A stretch of 64,000 nt of DNA, taken from contig JARFNK010000005.1 in assembly GCA_029167225.1 (NCBI GenBank), forward strand, positions 1 to 64,000, in the 5' to 3' direction. The stretch is from Sphingobium arseniciresistens. Lineage in GTDB: Bacteria > Pseudomonadota > Alphaproteobacteria > Sphingomonadales > Sphingomonadaceae. Below, one piece after another: positions 9,514 through 17,479 of this stretch. The translations under genes were made by a program, and so were the position numbers. Every line of letters begins with the position of its first letter. Within the stretch, counting starts at the first letter, position 1. The notes below the pieces were generated by a model, which ran no database searches, was not told where the DNA came from, and worked only from the letters and a program-made list of their open reading frames with translations.

Positions 9514-9799
9514 GGAACGCGCCGCGAGCGAGCGATGTGAACGCCCTTCACCGAGGCGCGGCAGTTTGCGGGATACATCTAATCTTGCAGCGCATCGGCA
9601 GGCGCAGGCCCAGCACCGCATGCAGCGGCCCGTCGACCAGCCCGCGCGCCCAATAGTTTCATGCACCCATCAATCGACAGAGCGCATTGCCCTGCCTACA
9701 CGACAAAGGTGCTGCTGAAACGCATGCCGGGCAGGTCGAATGCCCCTTCGATCACGGCGTGCCGCAGCCGTCCCGACGTGATCGGAACGGCTATCGCGA
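9514..9799. other. Convergent intergenic region, no gene seen
   Basis: This 286-base stretch lies between the ends of two convergent genes. I see no coding frame with family resemblance, no strong terminator hairpin with a T-run and no member of the repeat families found elsewhere. Confidence 0.5.
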
Positions 9800-10222
9800 T
9801 CAATATTCGGTGTTGAAAGAGATCGGCGTCGCCAGTTCCATCTGTGACAGGTCGCCGCGCGCGCCATAGGTATAGGTCCGGTTGCCCGACAGGCGCTTGG
9901 CTTCATTCGCGACCGCCGCCATCATCTCGGCCGACAGTGCGATCTGCCGCTCCAATATGGCAGCATTGTCGGTCGATGCCCGGCCCAGTTCGGCAAGGCG
10001 GGTCGAAAGCATCTCCCGCGTCTCTTCGTCCAGCGCCTCGGCCCAGCTCGGCTGTTCCCGGTTACAGCGTGCCAGCGCCGCTTCCAGCAAGGCCACGAGG
10101 CGGACCTTCGCCGTCGCCAGTTCGGCCAGGTCGAGCGCCCTTTCACGCCCGCGCAGCCGCTCGGTTTCCTCATTCATGATGAGTGTCAGCGAAGCCATGA
10201 CGTCGAGTATTTCATTGGGCAT
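9800..10222 (-). CDS. FlgN/FlbY-like flagellar chaperone
   Basis: A 140-residue, mostly helical protein: an N-terminal helix of the type NEILDVMASLTLIMNEETERLR, then long amphipathic helices. This is the build of FlgN-type chaperones, which escort the hook-filament junction proteins FlgK and FlgL to the export gate. It is the last gene of the flgC-to-flgI operon, directly after the rod-binding protein, where Caulobacter has the flagellar gene flbY. The start at 10222 overlaps the preceding gene by 11 bases and follows a GGGGGGA ribosome-binding sequence. The family assignment rests on length, helicity and position, not on a catalytic motif. Confidence 0.6.
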   Translation of the reverse strand: MPNEILDVMASLTLIMNEETERLRGRERALDLAELATAKVRLVALLEAALARCNREQPSWAEALDEETREMLSTRLAELGRASTDNAAILERQIALSAEMMAAVANEAKRLSGNRTYTYGARGDLSQMELATPISFNTEY

Positions 10223-10511
10223 CGCCATTTCCCCCCTGCATTCTCATCATCTGCGCCTGCACGGCCGAAGAGATGCCGAGTCCCTTCCCGCGTGCGATTT
10301 CATTGCCCATCTGTTCGGCCAGCACGCCGCGGAACATCTCCTCGGCATGGCCGCCGGAAAAATCATCGCCTACCTCCACAGATTCCATCATCAGCTTAGT
10401 GATCTGCCCGGCGAACACCGCCTCGAAATCACGCGCGGTCTTGGCCACGCGGGGATCGGGCTGCCGTACGGCGGGCTGGGGGATTGAGGAAACCGTCTTG
10501 ACGTCGCTCAT
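10212..10511 (-). CDS. Rod-binding protein, FlgJ N-terminal domain type (CheL)
   Basis: A 99-residue protein matching only the rod-binding half of FlgJ: ARDFEAVFAGQITKLMMES, then GGHAEEMFRGVLAEQMGNEIAR, and a C-terminal helix ending QMMRMQGG. It is predicted to cap or scaffold rod assembly in the periplasm. It lacks the muramidase domain that enterobacterial FlgJ carries; a separate muralytic-type gene sits 21 kb away at 31133. It starts immediately after the flgI stop codon and is followed by the FlgN-like gene. In Caulobacter the same single-domain protein next to flgI is called CheL. Confidence 0.85.
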   Translation of the reverse strand: MSDVKTVSSIPQPAVRQPDPRVAKTARDFEAVFAGQITKLMMESVEVGDDFSGGHAEEMFRGVLAEQMGNEIARGKGLGISSAVQAQMMRMQGGNGDAQ

Positions 10512-11645
10512 TTACTGCACCGCGATTTCAGCTTGCAGCGCGCCTGCTGTCTTGAGCGCCTGCAGGATGGTGATGAGGTCGCGCGGGCTTACCCCCAGCG
10601 CGTTGAGGCCAGAGACCAGCGTCTGCAGCGAGGTGCCGCCGGTCAGCATCGCGAGCGAGCGGCCGCTGCCGTCGTCCGCCTCGATCCGCGTGCGCGGCAG
10701 TTCGGCGGTCGTGCCGTTGGAGAAGGGGCCAGGCTGCGAGGCGACCGGGCTCTCGGTGACGCTGATGGTCAGGCCGCCCTGGGCGATGGCGACCGGGCTG
10801 ACCCGCACGTCCGCGCCCATGACGACGGTTCCGGCGGCTTCGTTGATGACGACGCGCGCGGGCAGATCGACTTCCACGGTCAGATTTTCCACCCGTGTCA
10901 GCAGTTCGATCACCGATCCCGAATAGGCCGAGGTCGGGGTGATCTCCACCGTCGCGGGGTCGAGCACTTCGGCCGTGCCCGCGATCTGGCGGTTGATGGT
11001 GGCGGCGATCCGCGCGGCCGTGGTGAAATCCGGGTTCTTCAATGCGAGCTTCAGGCTGGTCGCGGATTTGAGCGCATAAGGCACTTCACGCTCGATGATG
11101 CCGCCGCCGGCGATCCGCGCCGATGTCGCGACGCCGCGGCTGAGGCGCGCGGCGGCGCCCTGTGCCTTGAAGCCGGAAACGGCGACCGGCCCCTGCGCCA
11201 CGGCATAGATTTCGCCGTCCAGCGCCCGCAGCGAGGAAACCAGCAACGTGCCGCCCTGAAGGCTGGTGGCGTCGCCCATGGCAGATACCTGCACGTCGAT
11301 GGTCGATCCGGCCCGCGCGAAGGGCGGCATGGTCGCGGTGACGGAGACCGCCGCGACATTCTGGGTCAGCATCTGGGTGCCGCGAATGTTCACGCCCATC
11401 CGCTCCAGCATCGCCTGCAGCGTCTCCTCGGTGAAGGGGACGTTGCGGATACGGTCGCCCGTGCCCTGCAGGCCCACGACGAGACCATAGCCGACCAGCT
11501 GGTTGGGGCGCACATTCTGCACGTCCACAATGTCCTTGATCCGCGGCGAAGGGGCCGCATGGGCCAGGCCCGCACCGTTGACGGCCAGCATCGCCGCAAA
11601 CGCGATGAACGGGCCTTTCGCCCTCAATCCGAACGATCTGTGCAT
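10512..11645 (-). CDS. flgI: Flagellar P-ring protein FlgI
   Basis: A 377-residue periplasmic protein that forms the P-ring bushing around the rod in the peptidoglycan. The chosen start (ATG 11645) gives a good signal peptide, MHRSFGLRAKGPFIAFAAML up to AHAAPS. The conserved FlgI head follows: RIKDIVDVQNVRPNQLVGYG, LVVGLQGTGD, and MGVNIRG. The C-terminus LNALGVSPRDLITILQALK is also standard. An upstream ATG at 11708 overlaps the flhB stop but would add 21 residues before the signal peptide. Confidence 0.95.
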   Translation of the reverse strand: MHRSFGLRAKGPFIAFAAMLAVNGAGLAHAAPSPRIKDIVDVQNVRPNQLVGYGLVVGLQGTGDRIRNVPFTEETLQAMLERMGVNIRGTQMLTQNVAAVSVTATMPPFARAGSTIDVQVSAMGDATSLQGGTLLVSSLRALDGEIYAVAQGPVAVSGFKAQGAAARLSRGVATSARIAGGGIIEREVPYALKSATSLKLALKNPDFTTAARIAATINRQIAGTAEVLDPATVEITPTSAYSGSVIELLTRVENLTVEVDLPARVVINEAAGTVVMGADVRVSPVAIAQGGLTISVTESPVASQPGPFSNGTTAELPRTRIEADDGSGRSLAMLTGGTSLQTLVSGLNALGVSPRDLITILQALKTAGALQAEIAVQ

Positions 11646-11707
11646 GTTGAACCTTATAGAAGGGATTGAGCCGGGGCGGCGCGCCGGGCGGGGGCTTTTT
11701 GCGGGCA

Positions 11708-12775
11708 TCAGTGCGCCCGCTTCGCCAGCCGCATGACGTAGCCGATGATCTCCGCGACGGCGGCATAATGCTCGACCGGAATGGGCCGGTCGATGTCGAC
11801 GGCGGCGTAGAGCGCACGGGCGAGCGGCGGGCTCTCGACGATCGGCACCTTTGCCTCGCCGGCGATCTCGCGGATGCGCAGCGCGATCGCGTCCACGCCC
11901 TTGGCGACGACCACCGGCGCGGACATGGCGCCATGATCATATTTCAGCGCGACCGCATAATGGGTCGGGTTGGTGATGATGACGCTGGCGGTGGGGACCG
12001 CCGACATCATCCGGCGGCGCGAGCGCTGGGCCTGGAGCTGGCGGATCTTCGCCTTGATCTTGGGGTCGCCCTCGCTCTGCTTGTGCTCGTCCTTCACCTC
12101 CTGGAGGGTCATGCGCATCCGCTGCAGGAAGGCACGGCGCTGATAGACGAAATCGAACATGGCGAGCAGCACCACGAGGATCGCGACCGCGCGCACCATC
12201 TGGAAGGCCATCATGCCGGCGGCCGTACCGATGGCGGAGGGATCATAGCCGATCAGCTGGTCGAAGCCTGTGATGCGCGGGCGCACCACCATGATGGCGA
12301 CGGTGATGATCGCGGTGAACTTCGCCAGCGTCTTGCCGAACTCCACCAGCGCGCGCTTGCCCAGCAACCGCGCGAAACCGGAGGTTGGCGAGAGCTTCGA
12401 CCATTTGGGCGACAGGCGCGACCAGGACAGGGTGATCCGCCCCTGCAGCAGCAGCGTGGCGAGCGCGCAGCCCACCAGGGTTGCCAGCAACGGCGCCAAT
12501 GACAGGACGGTCTGCGCCATGATGCCGCCGACAAGGTTCTGCGCACCCTCCGGGTCCAGCCGGAAATCGTCGGCATCGCCCCACAGGCGGGTCAGCATCG
12601 TGCCCAGGCGTGACAGCGTCCACGCGCCCATGCCGCCGGTCACGATGACCGCGCCCACCATCATGGTGGCGTGGCGCATCTCGGGCGACATGGCGACTTC
12701 GCCACGTTTGCGCGCATCCTCGAGCCGCTTCTGTGTCGGCTCGTGGGTCTTCTGGTCCTTGTCGCTGTCTGCCAT
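11708..12775 (-). CDS. flhB: Flagellar export protein and substrate-specificity switch FlhB
   Basis: A 355-residue inner-membrane component of the flagellar type III export gate. The N-terminal third begins DKDQKTHEPTQKRLEDARKRG, as usual, and is followed by four hydrophobic segments. The cytoplasmic domain carries the autocleavage motif NPTH in ITNPTHYAVALKY, cut when the hook reaches full length so that export changes from hook to filament proteins. The gene lies between fliR and flgI with only three bases after the fliR stop, so translation is probably coupled. Confidence 0.96.
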   Translation of the reverse strand: MADSDKDQKTHEPTQKRLEDARKRGEVAMSPEMRHATMMVGAVIVTGGMGAWTLSRLGTMLTRLWGDADDFRLDPEGAQNLVGGIMAQTVLSLAPLLATLVGCALATLLLQGRITLSWSRLSPKWSKLSPTSGFARLLGKRALVEFGKTLAKFTAIITVAIMVVRPRITGFDQLIGYDPSAIGTAAGMMAFQMVRAVAILVVLLAMFDFVYQRRAFLQRMRMTLQEVKDEHKQSEGDPKIKAKIRQLQAQRSRRRMMSAVPTASVIITNPTHYAVALKYDHGAMSAPVVVAKGVDAIALRIREIAGEAKVPIVESPPLARALYAAVDIDRPIPVEHYAAVAEIIGYVMRLAKRAH

Positions 12776-12778
12776 GGA

Positions 12779-13534
12779 TCAGAAACTCCATCCATTCTGC
12801 ATGAAGGCCGTCATCGCGGCGGCAAATGCGTTGAGAAGCGTGCCGATCACCATCGCCAGCAGCGACAGGCCGAGCAGCAGGTTGAGCGGCTGGGTGATGA
12901 AGAACACCTGGATGGCGGGCGCGGCGCGGGCGGCCAGGCCCAGCGCGACATTGAAGATCGCGCCATAGACGATCAGCGGCGCGGCAAGGCTGATGCCCAG
13001 CCCCATCGCCTGCCCCGTCACCTTCACCGCCATCATCGCGAAATCCTGCGCGGGTGGCAGGCCGCCGACCGGGAACAGCCCGTAGGACTGCACCATCGAC
13101 GTGATCCAGAGGTGATGCACGCCCACGCTCATGCACACGATCACCGCGGCGACAGTGACGAAGCGCGCCAGCAGCGGCGACTGCCCTCCCAGCGACGGAT
13201 CGAACACCAGCGCAGAGGACAGGCCGATCTGCGAGCTGATGATCGCCCCGGCAATGCCGGCGGCACTGAACAGGATACGCACGATCATGCCCATCGCGAT
13301 GCCGACCAGCATCTCGGTGACGACGATCGTTGGCAGCGCCATTTCCGACGCTGCCATCGGCGCCACACGGCCGCTCAGCAGGCCGTAGAGGCCGGCCGAG
13401 AAGCCGAGCGCGATCATGAGGCGGACGCGCGGCGGCACCGCTTCGTCCGAGAAGACCGGCAGCAGCATGACCACCGCCCCCACCCGCGCAAACAGGATGA
13501 GGAAGGTCGCCGCGTCGATGGGAAGGGCGAACAT
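12779..13534 (-). CDS. fliR: Flagellar export gate protein FliR
   Basis: A 251-residue polytopic membrane protein, part of the FliPQR export channel. It begins MFALPIDAATFLILFARVGA and holds the conserved PVFSDEAVPPRVRL turn and GLSSALVFDPSLGGQSP. The start at 13534 is preceded by GGGATAATCTC and lies four bases after fliQ; a longer frame adds 19 arginine-rich residues that do not look like FliR. The gene order fliE-fliQ-fliR-flhB is standard. Confidence 0.95.
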   Translation of the reverse strand: MFALPIDAATFLILFARVGAVVMLLPVFSDEAVPPRVRLMIALGFSAGLYGLLSGRVAPMAASEMALPTIVVTEMLVGIAMGMIVRILFSAAGIAGAIISSQIGLSSALVFDPSLGGQSPLLARFVTVAAVIVCMSVGVHHLWITSMVQSYGLFPVGGLPPAQDFAMMAVKVTGQAMGLGISLAAPLIVYGAIFNVALGLAARAAPAIQVFFITQPLNLLLGLSLLAMVIGTLLNAFAAAMTAFMQNGWSF

Positions 13535-13538
13535 GAGA

Positions 13539-13802
13539 TTATCCCGCGATGATGGCGTCCGCGATCTGCGCCATGAATGCCGACATCGCATGACCGATCA
13601 TCGGCAGCGTGAGCAGCAGCACCGTGCCCAGCACCAGCAGCTTGGGCACGAACGTCAACGTCATTTCCTGAACCTGGGTCAGCGCCTGGAGCAGACCGAT
13701 GGCGACGCCGATGACGAGCGCCGCGATCAGCATCGGCCCGACGATCGTCAGGGTCAGCATCAGCGCGGCCTTCGCCACCTCAATGGCCTGAAACGAGTCC
13801 AT
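13539..13802 (-). CDS. fliQ: Flagellar export gate protein FliQ
   Basis: An 87-residue protein with two hydrophobic helices (ALMLTLTIVGPMLIAALVIG and LLVLGTVLLLTLPMIGH) joined by the conserved GLLQALTQVQEMTLTFVPK loop. It packs around FliP and FliR as the lower part of the export channel. The gene is six bases downstream of fliE in the same transcription unit. Confidence 0.95.
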   Translation of the reverse strand: MDSFQAIEVAKAALMLTLTIVGPMLIAALVIGVAIGLLQALTQVQEMTLTFVPKLLVLGTVLLLTLPMIGHAMSAFMAQIADAIIAG

Positions 13803-13807
13803 CGCTT

Positions 13808-14137
13808 TCAGATCTGCATACGCATGATTTCGGAATAGGCGTTGACCACGCGGTCACGCACGGCAACCACCGTGTCGAGCGCGGTCTCGGCCGCGCCGAT
13901 CGCCGTCACCACGTCGATCAGGTCGCCCTTGCCGGCAACCTGCTTGGCGCTTTCGGCCTCGGCGGTGCGCAGTGCGCCGGCGGTTTCGCCGACCATGGCC
14001 TGGACCATGCCGCCGAAGCTGCCGTCCACGGACTGGATGCCGGTGGCATCGCTTGCCGACATGTCGCCGATTTTGGGCGCAGCTTTATCCATCGCGCGAC
14101 CGTAGGCGGTCGCGGCGTCAAGGGCTCCGATTGTCAT
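13808..14137 (-). CDS. fliE: Flagellar hook-basal body complex protein FliE
   Basis: A 109-residue export substrate that links the MS-ring and export gate to the rod. The C-terminal half, with VDVVTAIGAAE-like helices (DLIDVVTAIGAAETALDTVV) and the ending RDRVVNAYSEIMRMQI, is diagnostic. It lies between flgC and fliQ, the usual alphaproteobacterial order except that flgB is missing upstream. Confidence 0.93.
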   Translation of the reverse strand: MTIGALDAATAYGRAMDKAAPKIGDMSASDATGIQSVDGSFGGMVQAMVGETAGALRTAEAESAKQVAGKGDLIDVVTAIGAAETALDTVVAVRDRVVNAYSEIMRMQI

Positions 14138-14148
14138 GTTGCTTCCTC

Positions 14149-14556
14149 TTATTTGAGCAGGTCGATAGTGCGCATGGTCAGGCCGCGCGCGGACTCGATG
14201 GCGTTGAGATTGGCTTCATAGGAACGTTGCGCCGCCTTCATGTCGGCGGTTTCGATGAGGCCGTTGACATTGGGCCGCTGGACATAGCCCGCCGCGTCGG
14301 CGGCGGGGTTGCCGGGCTGATAGATGCGCGGAAACTGGCTCTTGTCGGCTTCGATCGACTTGACCGACACGGCGGTCGCGCCGGTCGCGCGATCGACTTC
14401 CGCAGTGAAGGTAGCGACGCGGCGGCGATAGGGATCGCCCCCGGCCGTGGTCGCGACGGAATCCGAGTTGGCAAGATTTTCCGCAATGACGCGCATTCTG
14501 AGCGACTGGGCACGCAGCCCGGACGCCGACACGCCAATGGATGAATCAAGGTCCAT
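14149..14556 (-). CDS. flgC: Flagellar proximal rod protein FlgC
   Basis: A 135-residue rod protein. It has the axial-protein N-terminus SIGVSASGLRAQSLRMRVIA with NLAN after it, the internal YQPGNPAADAAGYVQRPNVN segment typical of FlgC, and the C-terminal helix AAQRSYEANLNAIESA. The start at 14556 follows GGGGAG. It is the first gene of the operon leading to flgI and the flgN-like gene. Unusually, its normal neighbour flgB is not here but near the right end of the window, about 49 kb away. Confidence 0.94.
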   Translation of the reverse strand: MDLDSSIGVSASGLRAQSLRMRVIAENLANSDSVATTAGGDPYRRRVATFTAEVDRATGATAVSVKSIEADKSQFPRIYQPGNPAADAAGYVQRPNVNGLIETADMKAAQRSYEANLNAIESARGLTMRTIDLLK

Positions 14557-14591
14557 GTGAATGCTCCCCGTCTGCACGGTGCAGACATTCC

Positions 14592-14601
14592 CCTTATAGG
14601 C
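14592..14601 (-). promoter_or_regulatory. GCCTATAAG element before flgC
   Basis: On the minus strand GCCTATAAG, two mismatches to TCCTATAAT, lies 36 bases before the flgC start. It is the weakest member of the class but points the right way in a divergent region whose other side has an exact copy. Confidence 0.45.
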
Positions 14602-14649
14602 ATTTTTTTCCTAGTGGCGGCCCGATCCTATAATTTAAATTCCTATAAC
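14599..14649 (+). promoter_or_regulatory. Compound promoter region for fliN2-fliO-fliP with two TCCTATAAT-class boxes
   Basis: TCCTATAAT at 14626-14634 and TCCTATAAC at 14641-14649 lie in tandem, 15 bases apart, before the start at 14673. GGCATTTTTTTCC at 14599-14611 resembles the GGCA-N5-TGCC palindrome with one mismatch, 14 bases upstream of the first box. Confidence 0.6.
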
Positions 14650-14672
14650 GCCCTTGGAAGGAGAACCCCACC

Positions 14673-14906
14673 ATGTCAGTCCTCGAGGGCATACCCATTG
14701 ACCTGTCGATCGTACTTGGATCGACCCATATCCCCATTCGCCAGGTACTTAAGATGAGCCGCGGCGCCATGATCCCGTTCGATTGCGGCCATAGCGATCC
14801 GACGCTCGTCTTCGTGAACAACGAGCTGATCGCAGAGGGCAAGGTGCTGGTGGACGGCGAGCATATGTCGCTGGAAATCACCAATGTCGTGCAGCGGAAG
14901 CGCTGA
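14673..14906 (+). CDS. Short FliN/SpoA-domain protein, second FliN paralogue
   Basis: A 77-residue protein consisting of little more than a SpoA (FliN C-terminal) domain: IPIDLSIVLGSTHIPIRQVLK, DPTLVFVNNELIAEGKVLVDG and LEITNVV match the fold that builds the C-ring. A separate, more conventional FliN is encoded at 57065. A single-domain SpoA protein could be a C-ring subunit or the small partner that some export systems use at the sorting platform. GGAAGGAGA precedes the start. It is the first gene of an operon with fliO and fliP, the position usually held by fliN. Confidence 0.85.
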   Translation: MSVLEGIPIDLSIVLGSTHIPIRQVLKMSRGAMIPFDCGHSDPTLVFVNNELIAEGKVLVDGEHMSLEITNVVQRKR

Positions 14907-14908
14907 AG

Positions 14909-15265
14909 ATGGACATCTTGTCCCTTCTGCGCATGATCGGCGCACTCGGCATGGTGCTGGGTATGCTGGCGGGCGGCCTGTGGCTGACCCGCCGCTATGA
15001 GATCAGGCTGCCCCAGCAGCTCCTGAACGGCTTTGGCGGCTTCAGCGGCAGTGCCGGCCCGCGCCGCCTGCAACTGGTCGAGCGGCTGACGATCGACCCG
15101 CGCCGCTCGGTCGCGCTGATCCGCCGCGATGACCGCGAACATCTGGTGATGATCTCGCCCGAAGGCCTGCTGGTCCTGGAAGGCGCGGTTCCTGCCGCTG
15201 CCCCGGTCGCTTCGCCAGCCGCTATTTCCTCAGCCGCTTCATCGGGGGAGAAAGCCGATGCGTAA
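14909..15265 (+). CDS. fliO: Flagellar biosynthesis protein FliO
   Basis: A 118-residue protein with one N-terminal membrane helix (LRMIGALGMVLGMLAGGLWL) and a small cytoplasmic domain, RLQLVERLTIDPRRSVALI with REHLVMISPEGLLVL, typical of FliO, which helps assemble the FliP ring of the export gate. It ends in an Ala/Ser/Pro-rich tail. The gene is two bases after the SpoA gene and overlaps fliP by eight bases. Confidence 0.88.
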   Translation: MDILSLLRMIGALGMVLGMLAGGLWLTRRYEIRLPQQLLNGFGGFSGSAGPRRLQLVERLTIDPRRSVALIRRDDREHLVMISPEGLLVLEGAVPAAAPVASPAAISSAASSGEKADA

Positions 15266-16022
15266 GGCATTTGCCATCACCGCGACGATCGGTGCCCTTG
15301 CCCTTTTCGCCCTGCCCGCTGTCGCGTTCGCGCAGGATGCCGCGGCAGCAGCCGGTGCCGGCGCCGGGGGCGGCATGATGGGCGGCTCCATGTCGGGACG
15401 CGCCATTCAGCTGGTGCTGATGCTGACGGTGCTGAGCCTCGCGCCCGGCATCCTGATGACCGTCACCTCCTTCACCCGCATCGTCGTAGCCCTTTCGCTG
15501 CTGCGCAACGGGCTTGGCGTGCAGGGCGTGCCGCCCAATCCGGTGATCATCAGCCTGGCGATGTTCCTCTCCTTCTTCGTCATGGGGCCGACCTTCGAGG
15601 CCGCATGGAAGCAGGGCGTGACGCCCTATAATGAGGGTCGCATTTCCGAAACGCAGGCGCTGGATCGTGCCTCGCGCCCCTTCCACAGCTTCATGCTGAA
15701 GCAGGTGCGGGACCAGGATCTCAACCTGTTCGTGCAGCTTTCCGGCAAGACGCCCGCGTCGCGCGCGGAACTGCCGATGACGACGCTGATGCCGGCCTTC
15801 ATGATTTCCGAATTGCGCCGCGCCTTCGAAATCGGCTTCCTGCTGCTGCTGCCCTTCCTGGTCATCGACATGGCGGTTGCCGCCGTGCTGATGGCGATGG
15901 GCATGATGATGCTGCCGCCCGCGACCATATCCCTGCCGATGAAGATCATCTTCTTCGTGCTGGTCGATGGCTGGGCGCTGATTGCCGGGGCGCTGGTCAA
16001 GAGCTTCGGCGGGGTCGGCTAG
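15258..16022 (+). CDS. fliP: Flagellar export gate protein FliP
   Basis: A 254-residue inner-membrane protein with a cleavable signal peptide (about residues 1-25, ending AFAQD) and four hydrophobic segments. The family core is intact: LTVLSLAPGILMTVTSFTRI, VVALSLLRNGLGVQG, PPNPVIISLAMFLSFFVM, LMPAFMISELRRAFEIGF and MGMMMLPPATISLPMKI. FliP forms the pentameric ring at the heart of the export channel. It is the last gene of the fliN2-fliO-fliP unit; a terminator lies about 130 bases downstream, after an intergenic palindrome. Confidence 0.97.
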   Translation: MRKAFAITATIGALALFALPAVAFAQDAAAAAGAGAGGGMMGGSMSGRAIQLVLMLTVLSLAPGILMTVTSFTRIVVALSLLRNGLGVQGVPPNPVIISLAMFLSFFVMGPTFEAAWKQGVTPYNEGRISETQALDRASRPFHSFMLKQVRDQDLNLFVQLSGKTPASRAELPMTTLMPAFMISELRRAFEIGFLLLLPFLVIDMAVAAVLMAMGMMMLPPATISLPMKIIFFVLVDGWALIAGALVKSFGGVG

Positions 16023-16072
16023 ATTCCGATCCGATTGCATCGGTTCGGCCGCTCTAAGCTTTTGGTTTACCG

Positions 16073-16115
16073 AATTTTCCGAGCCAGCAGCCGATTCCGT
16101 CTGCTTGGAAAATGC
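16073..16115. repeat. Intergenic palindrome, GCATTTTCC family, copy 2
   Basis: AATTTTCC at 16073-16080 and GGAAAATGC at 16107-16115 form the outer arms, with CAGCAG/CTGC inside. A CCGAT...ATCGG palindrome stands just upstream near 16025-16045, as beside copy 1. Confidence 0.5.
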
Positions 16116-16149
16116 TCTAGGCAGAGCGCCGGAAACGAAAGCAGAATGC

Positions 16150-16179
16150 GGGGGCGGTCCACGGGATCGCCCCCTTTTT
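16150..16179 (+). terminator. Terminator after fliP
   Basis: GGGGGCG at 16150-16156 pairs with CGCCCCC at 16168-16174, extended inside by TCC/GGA, and is followed by TTTTT. It serves the fliP operon; the facing PilZ gene ends at 16204. Confidence 0.8.
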
Positions 16180-16203
16180 CGTGGCCCCGCATCCTGACCA
16201 TTT

Positions 16204-16962
16204 TCAGGCCGCCGGTGCGTAGCGGCGTGTGGGATCGGCCAGCCATGGTCCCAGTTCTGCAAAGGCAAAGGGTTCAAGAAAGGCGAGGCCGAACTCCCCT
16301 TCCTTCACCCAGCGAACGGCAGCGCGCCTTTCAGGCAGGCCGGGAACGGCAAAGATCAACAGCATGTCCTTTTCGAGCGCCGCGGACGAAGCGATATGGG
16401 CGCCGCCCAGCGACAGATCGCATATCGTCGCGGCGTGGCGGTGGCCGTTCATCCGGATCTCGGCGGTGGCGCTCGTGTCGAAGCGGGGCAGGCGTGTCTG
16501 CCCCTCGGCACAGCCGCGCGACGCCGCTTCCGACAGCAGGCGCGACACATCGACGGGCGCGTCGAACGCGATGCCGATCCGGCTCCGCCCGGCCCAGCGC
16601 ACGGTTCCGCTCAGCCTCTCGCCGCTGCGCAGTTCGATGGAGATCGCATCACCCCGGTCCAGCGTCGCATAGACTTCCGCCATCAGCCCCCCGCGCGAGA
16701 TGTTGCGGATGCGGCACAGGGTCTGCATGCCGCCGCTGACAAGCCGCCCGATCAGCAGGATCGTGGTGACGCGCGCTTCCCGCGCGACGCGGCCGTCCTG
16801 ACCGCCTGCGCCTGCCGCAAGGACATTCGCGCCCGGTTCGGCCGGGTTCTGGCCCGCCTGGTTCTGACCGGGCTGGTTCGGGCCGGCCTGGCTCGGGCCG
16901 GCCTGGTTCGCTTCTGTTGCAGCGCTCCCGTAGGGCTGTGGGTGCGCCTGGAATGATGTCAT
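16204..16962 (-). CDS. Tandem PilZ-domain protein, candidate c-di-GMP effector
   Basis: A 252-residue cytosolic protein. Residues 1-60 are a low-complexity stretch of Gln, Ala, Gly, Pro and Asn with near-repeats such as QAGPNQPGQ. Two PilZ folds follow. The first, about 70-150, has arginines before its first strand and NISRGG, matching the c-di-GMP-binding (D/N)xSxxG motif. The second, about 155-245, has DLSLGG but no clear RxxxR, so it may be structural. It is the last gene of the motA-to-motB chemotaxis operon, after the fliL-like gene, so it may act on the stator or motor as YcgR does in E. coli. Confidence 0.85.
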   Translation of the reverse strand: MTSFQAHPQPYGSAATEANQAGPSQAGPNQPGQNQAGQNPAEPGANVLAAGAGGQDGRVAREARVTTILLIGRLVSGGMQTLCRIRNISRGGLMAEVYATLDRGDAISIELRSGERLSGTVRWAGRSRIGIAFDAPVDVSRLLSEAASRGCAEGQTRLPRFDTSATAEIRMNGHRHAATICDLSLGGAHIASSAALEKDMLLIFAVPGLPERRAAVRWVKEGEFGLAFLEPFAFAELGPWLADPTRRYAPAA

Positions 16963-17020
16963 CGTCCTGCCCCCTCCTGAAAACAGCCATGGCCTCGTAA
17001 AGAAGATGTCATTGCCCGGG

Positions 17021-17446
17021 CTACATCGGCTGCGCCTGCGTCACCACGGCGCGGCGGACCACTTTCTGGCCGAAGGTCTCGGCAGCGGCGGCGATTACCA
17101 CCTTGCGAAACGGCTCGAGGCCGGGGATCAGGCCATCGGGGCCGCTGGCGAGCGGCGTGCGATAGGTCTGCATGTTGATGGCGTTGAGCAGCAGCGGCAG
17201 GCGCTTGGTGATCTCCTCGCCTTCCCCCTGCGCGACCTCCAGCTGGACCTCGAAGGAGGCATAGCCGGACAATCGCCCGTCCGGGAAGACGAGCGGGGCC
17301 ATGATCGTGCCGGTGGGCACGAACTCGGTCTTCGTGACCGGCGGCGCTTCGGCATGATGCACCATGGTTCCCACGCCATAGGCACCGGCGCCACCGACGC
17401 CGATGCCAAGCGCGACAACCACCAGGCCGCCCAAGATCTTCTTCAC
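17021..17446 (-). CDS. FliL-family membrane protein next to motB
   Basis: A 141-residue protein with one N-terminal membrane helix (ILGGLVVVALGIGVGGAGAYG) and a periplasmic domain resembling FliL: an early strand pair (GTIMAPLVFPDGRLSGYASF), FEVQLEVAQGEGEEITKRLP, and a helical end. A canonical fliL lies beside fliM at 44151, so this is a second, divergent member linked to the stator operon. I choose GTG 17446, preceded by AAGGAGATATGGG; there is no good ATG start in frame. It follows motB by 33 bases. Confidence 0.7.
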   Translation of the reverse strand: MKKILGGLVVVALGIGVGGAGAYGVGTMVHHAEAPPVTKTEFVPTGTIMAPLVFPDGRLSGYASFEVQLEVAQGEGEEITKRLPLLLNAINMQTYRTPLASGPDGLIPGLEPFRKVVIAAAAETFGQKVVRRAVVTQAQPM

Positions 17447-17479
17447 CCCATATCTCCTTCCACCAGCCGGTGGTCGCAA

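Noticed and set aside
7099-9666. 855-codon open frame antisense to the HTH and GGDEF/EAL genes
   Set aside because: Long antisense frames are expected at this GC content; the plus-strand proteins have clear domains and the antisense product does not.
11652-11661. TTCTATAAGG on the minus strand just before flgI
   Set aside because: It ends only a few bases from the preferred flgI start, so it could serve only a leaderless mRNA, and flgI is already within the flgC operon; AAGG here is better read as the ribosome-binding site.
15624-15632. CCCTATAAT inside fliP
   Set aside because: One mismatch, inside a conserved coding region with no gene start downstream; not taken as a promoter.
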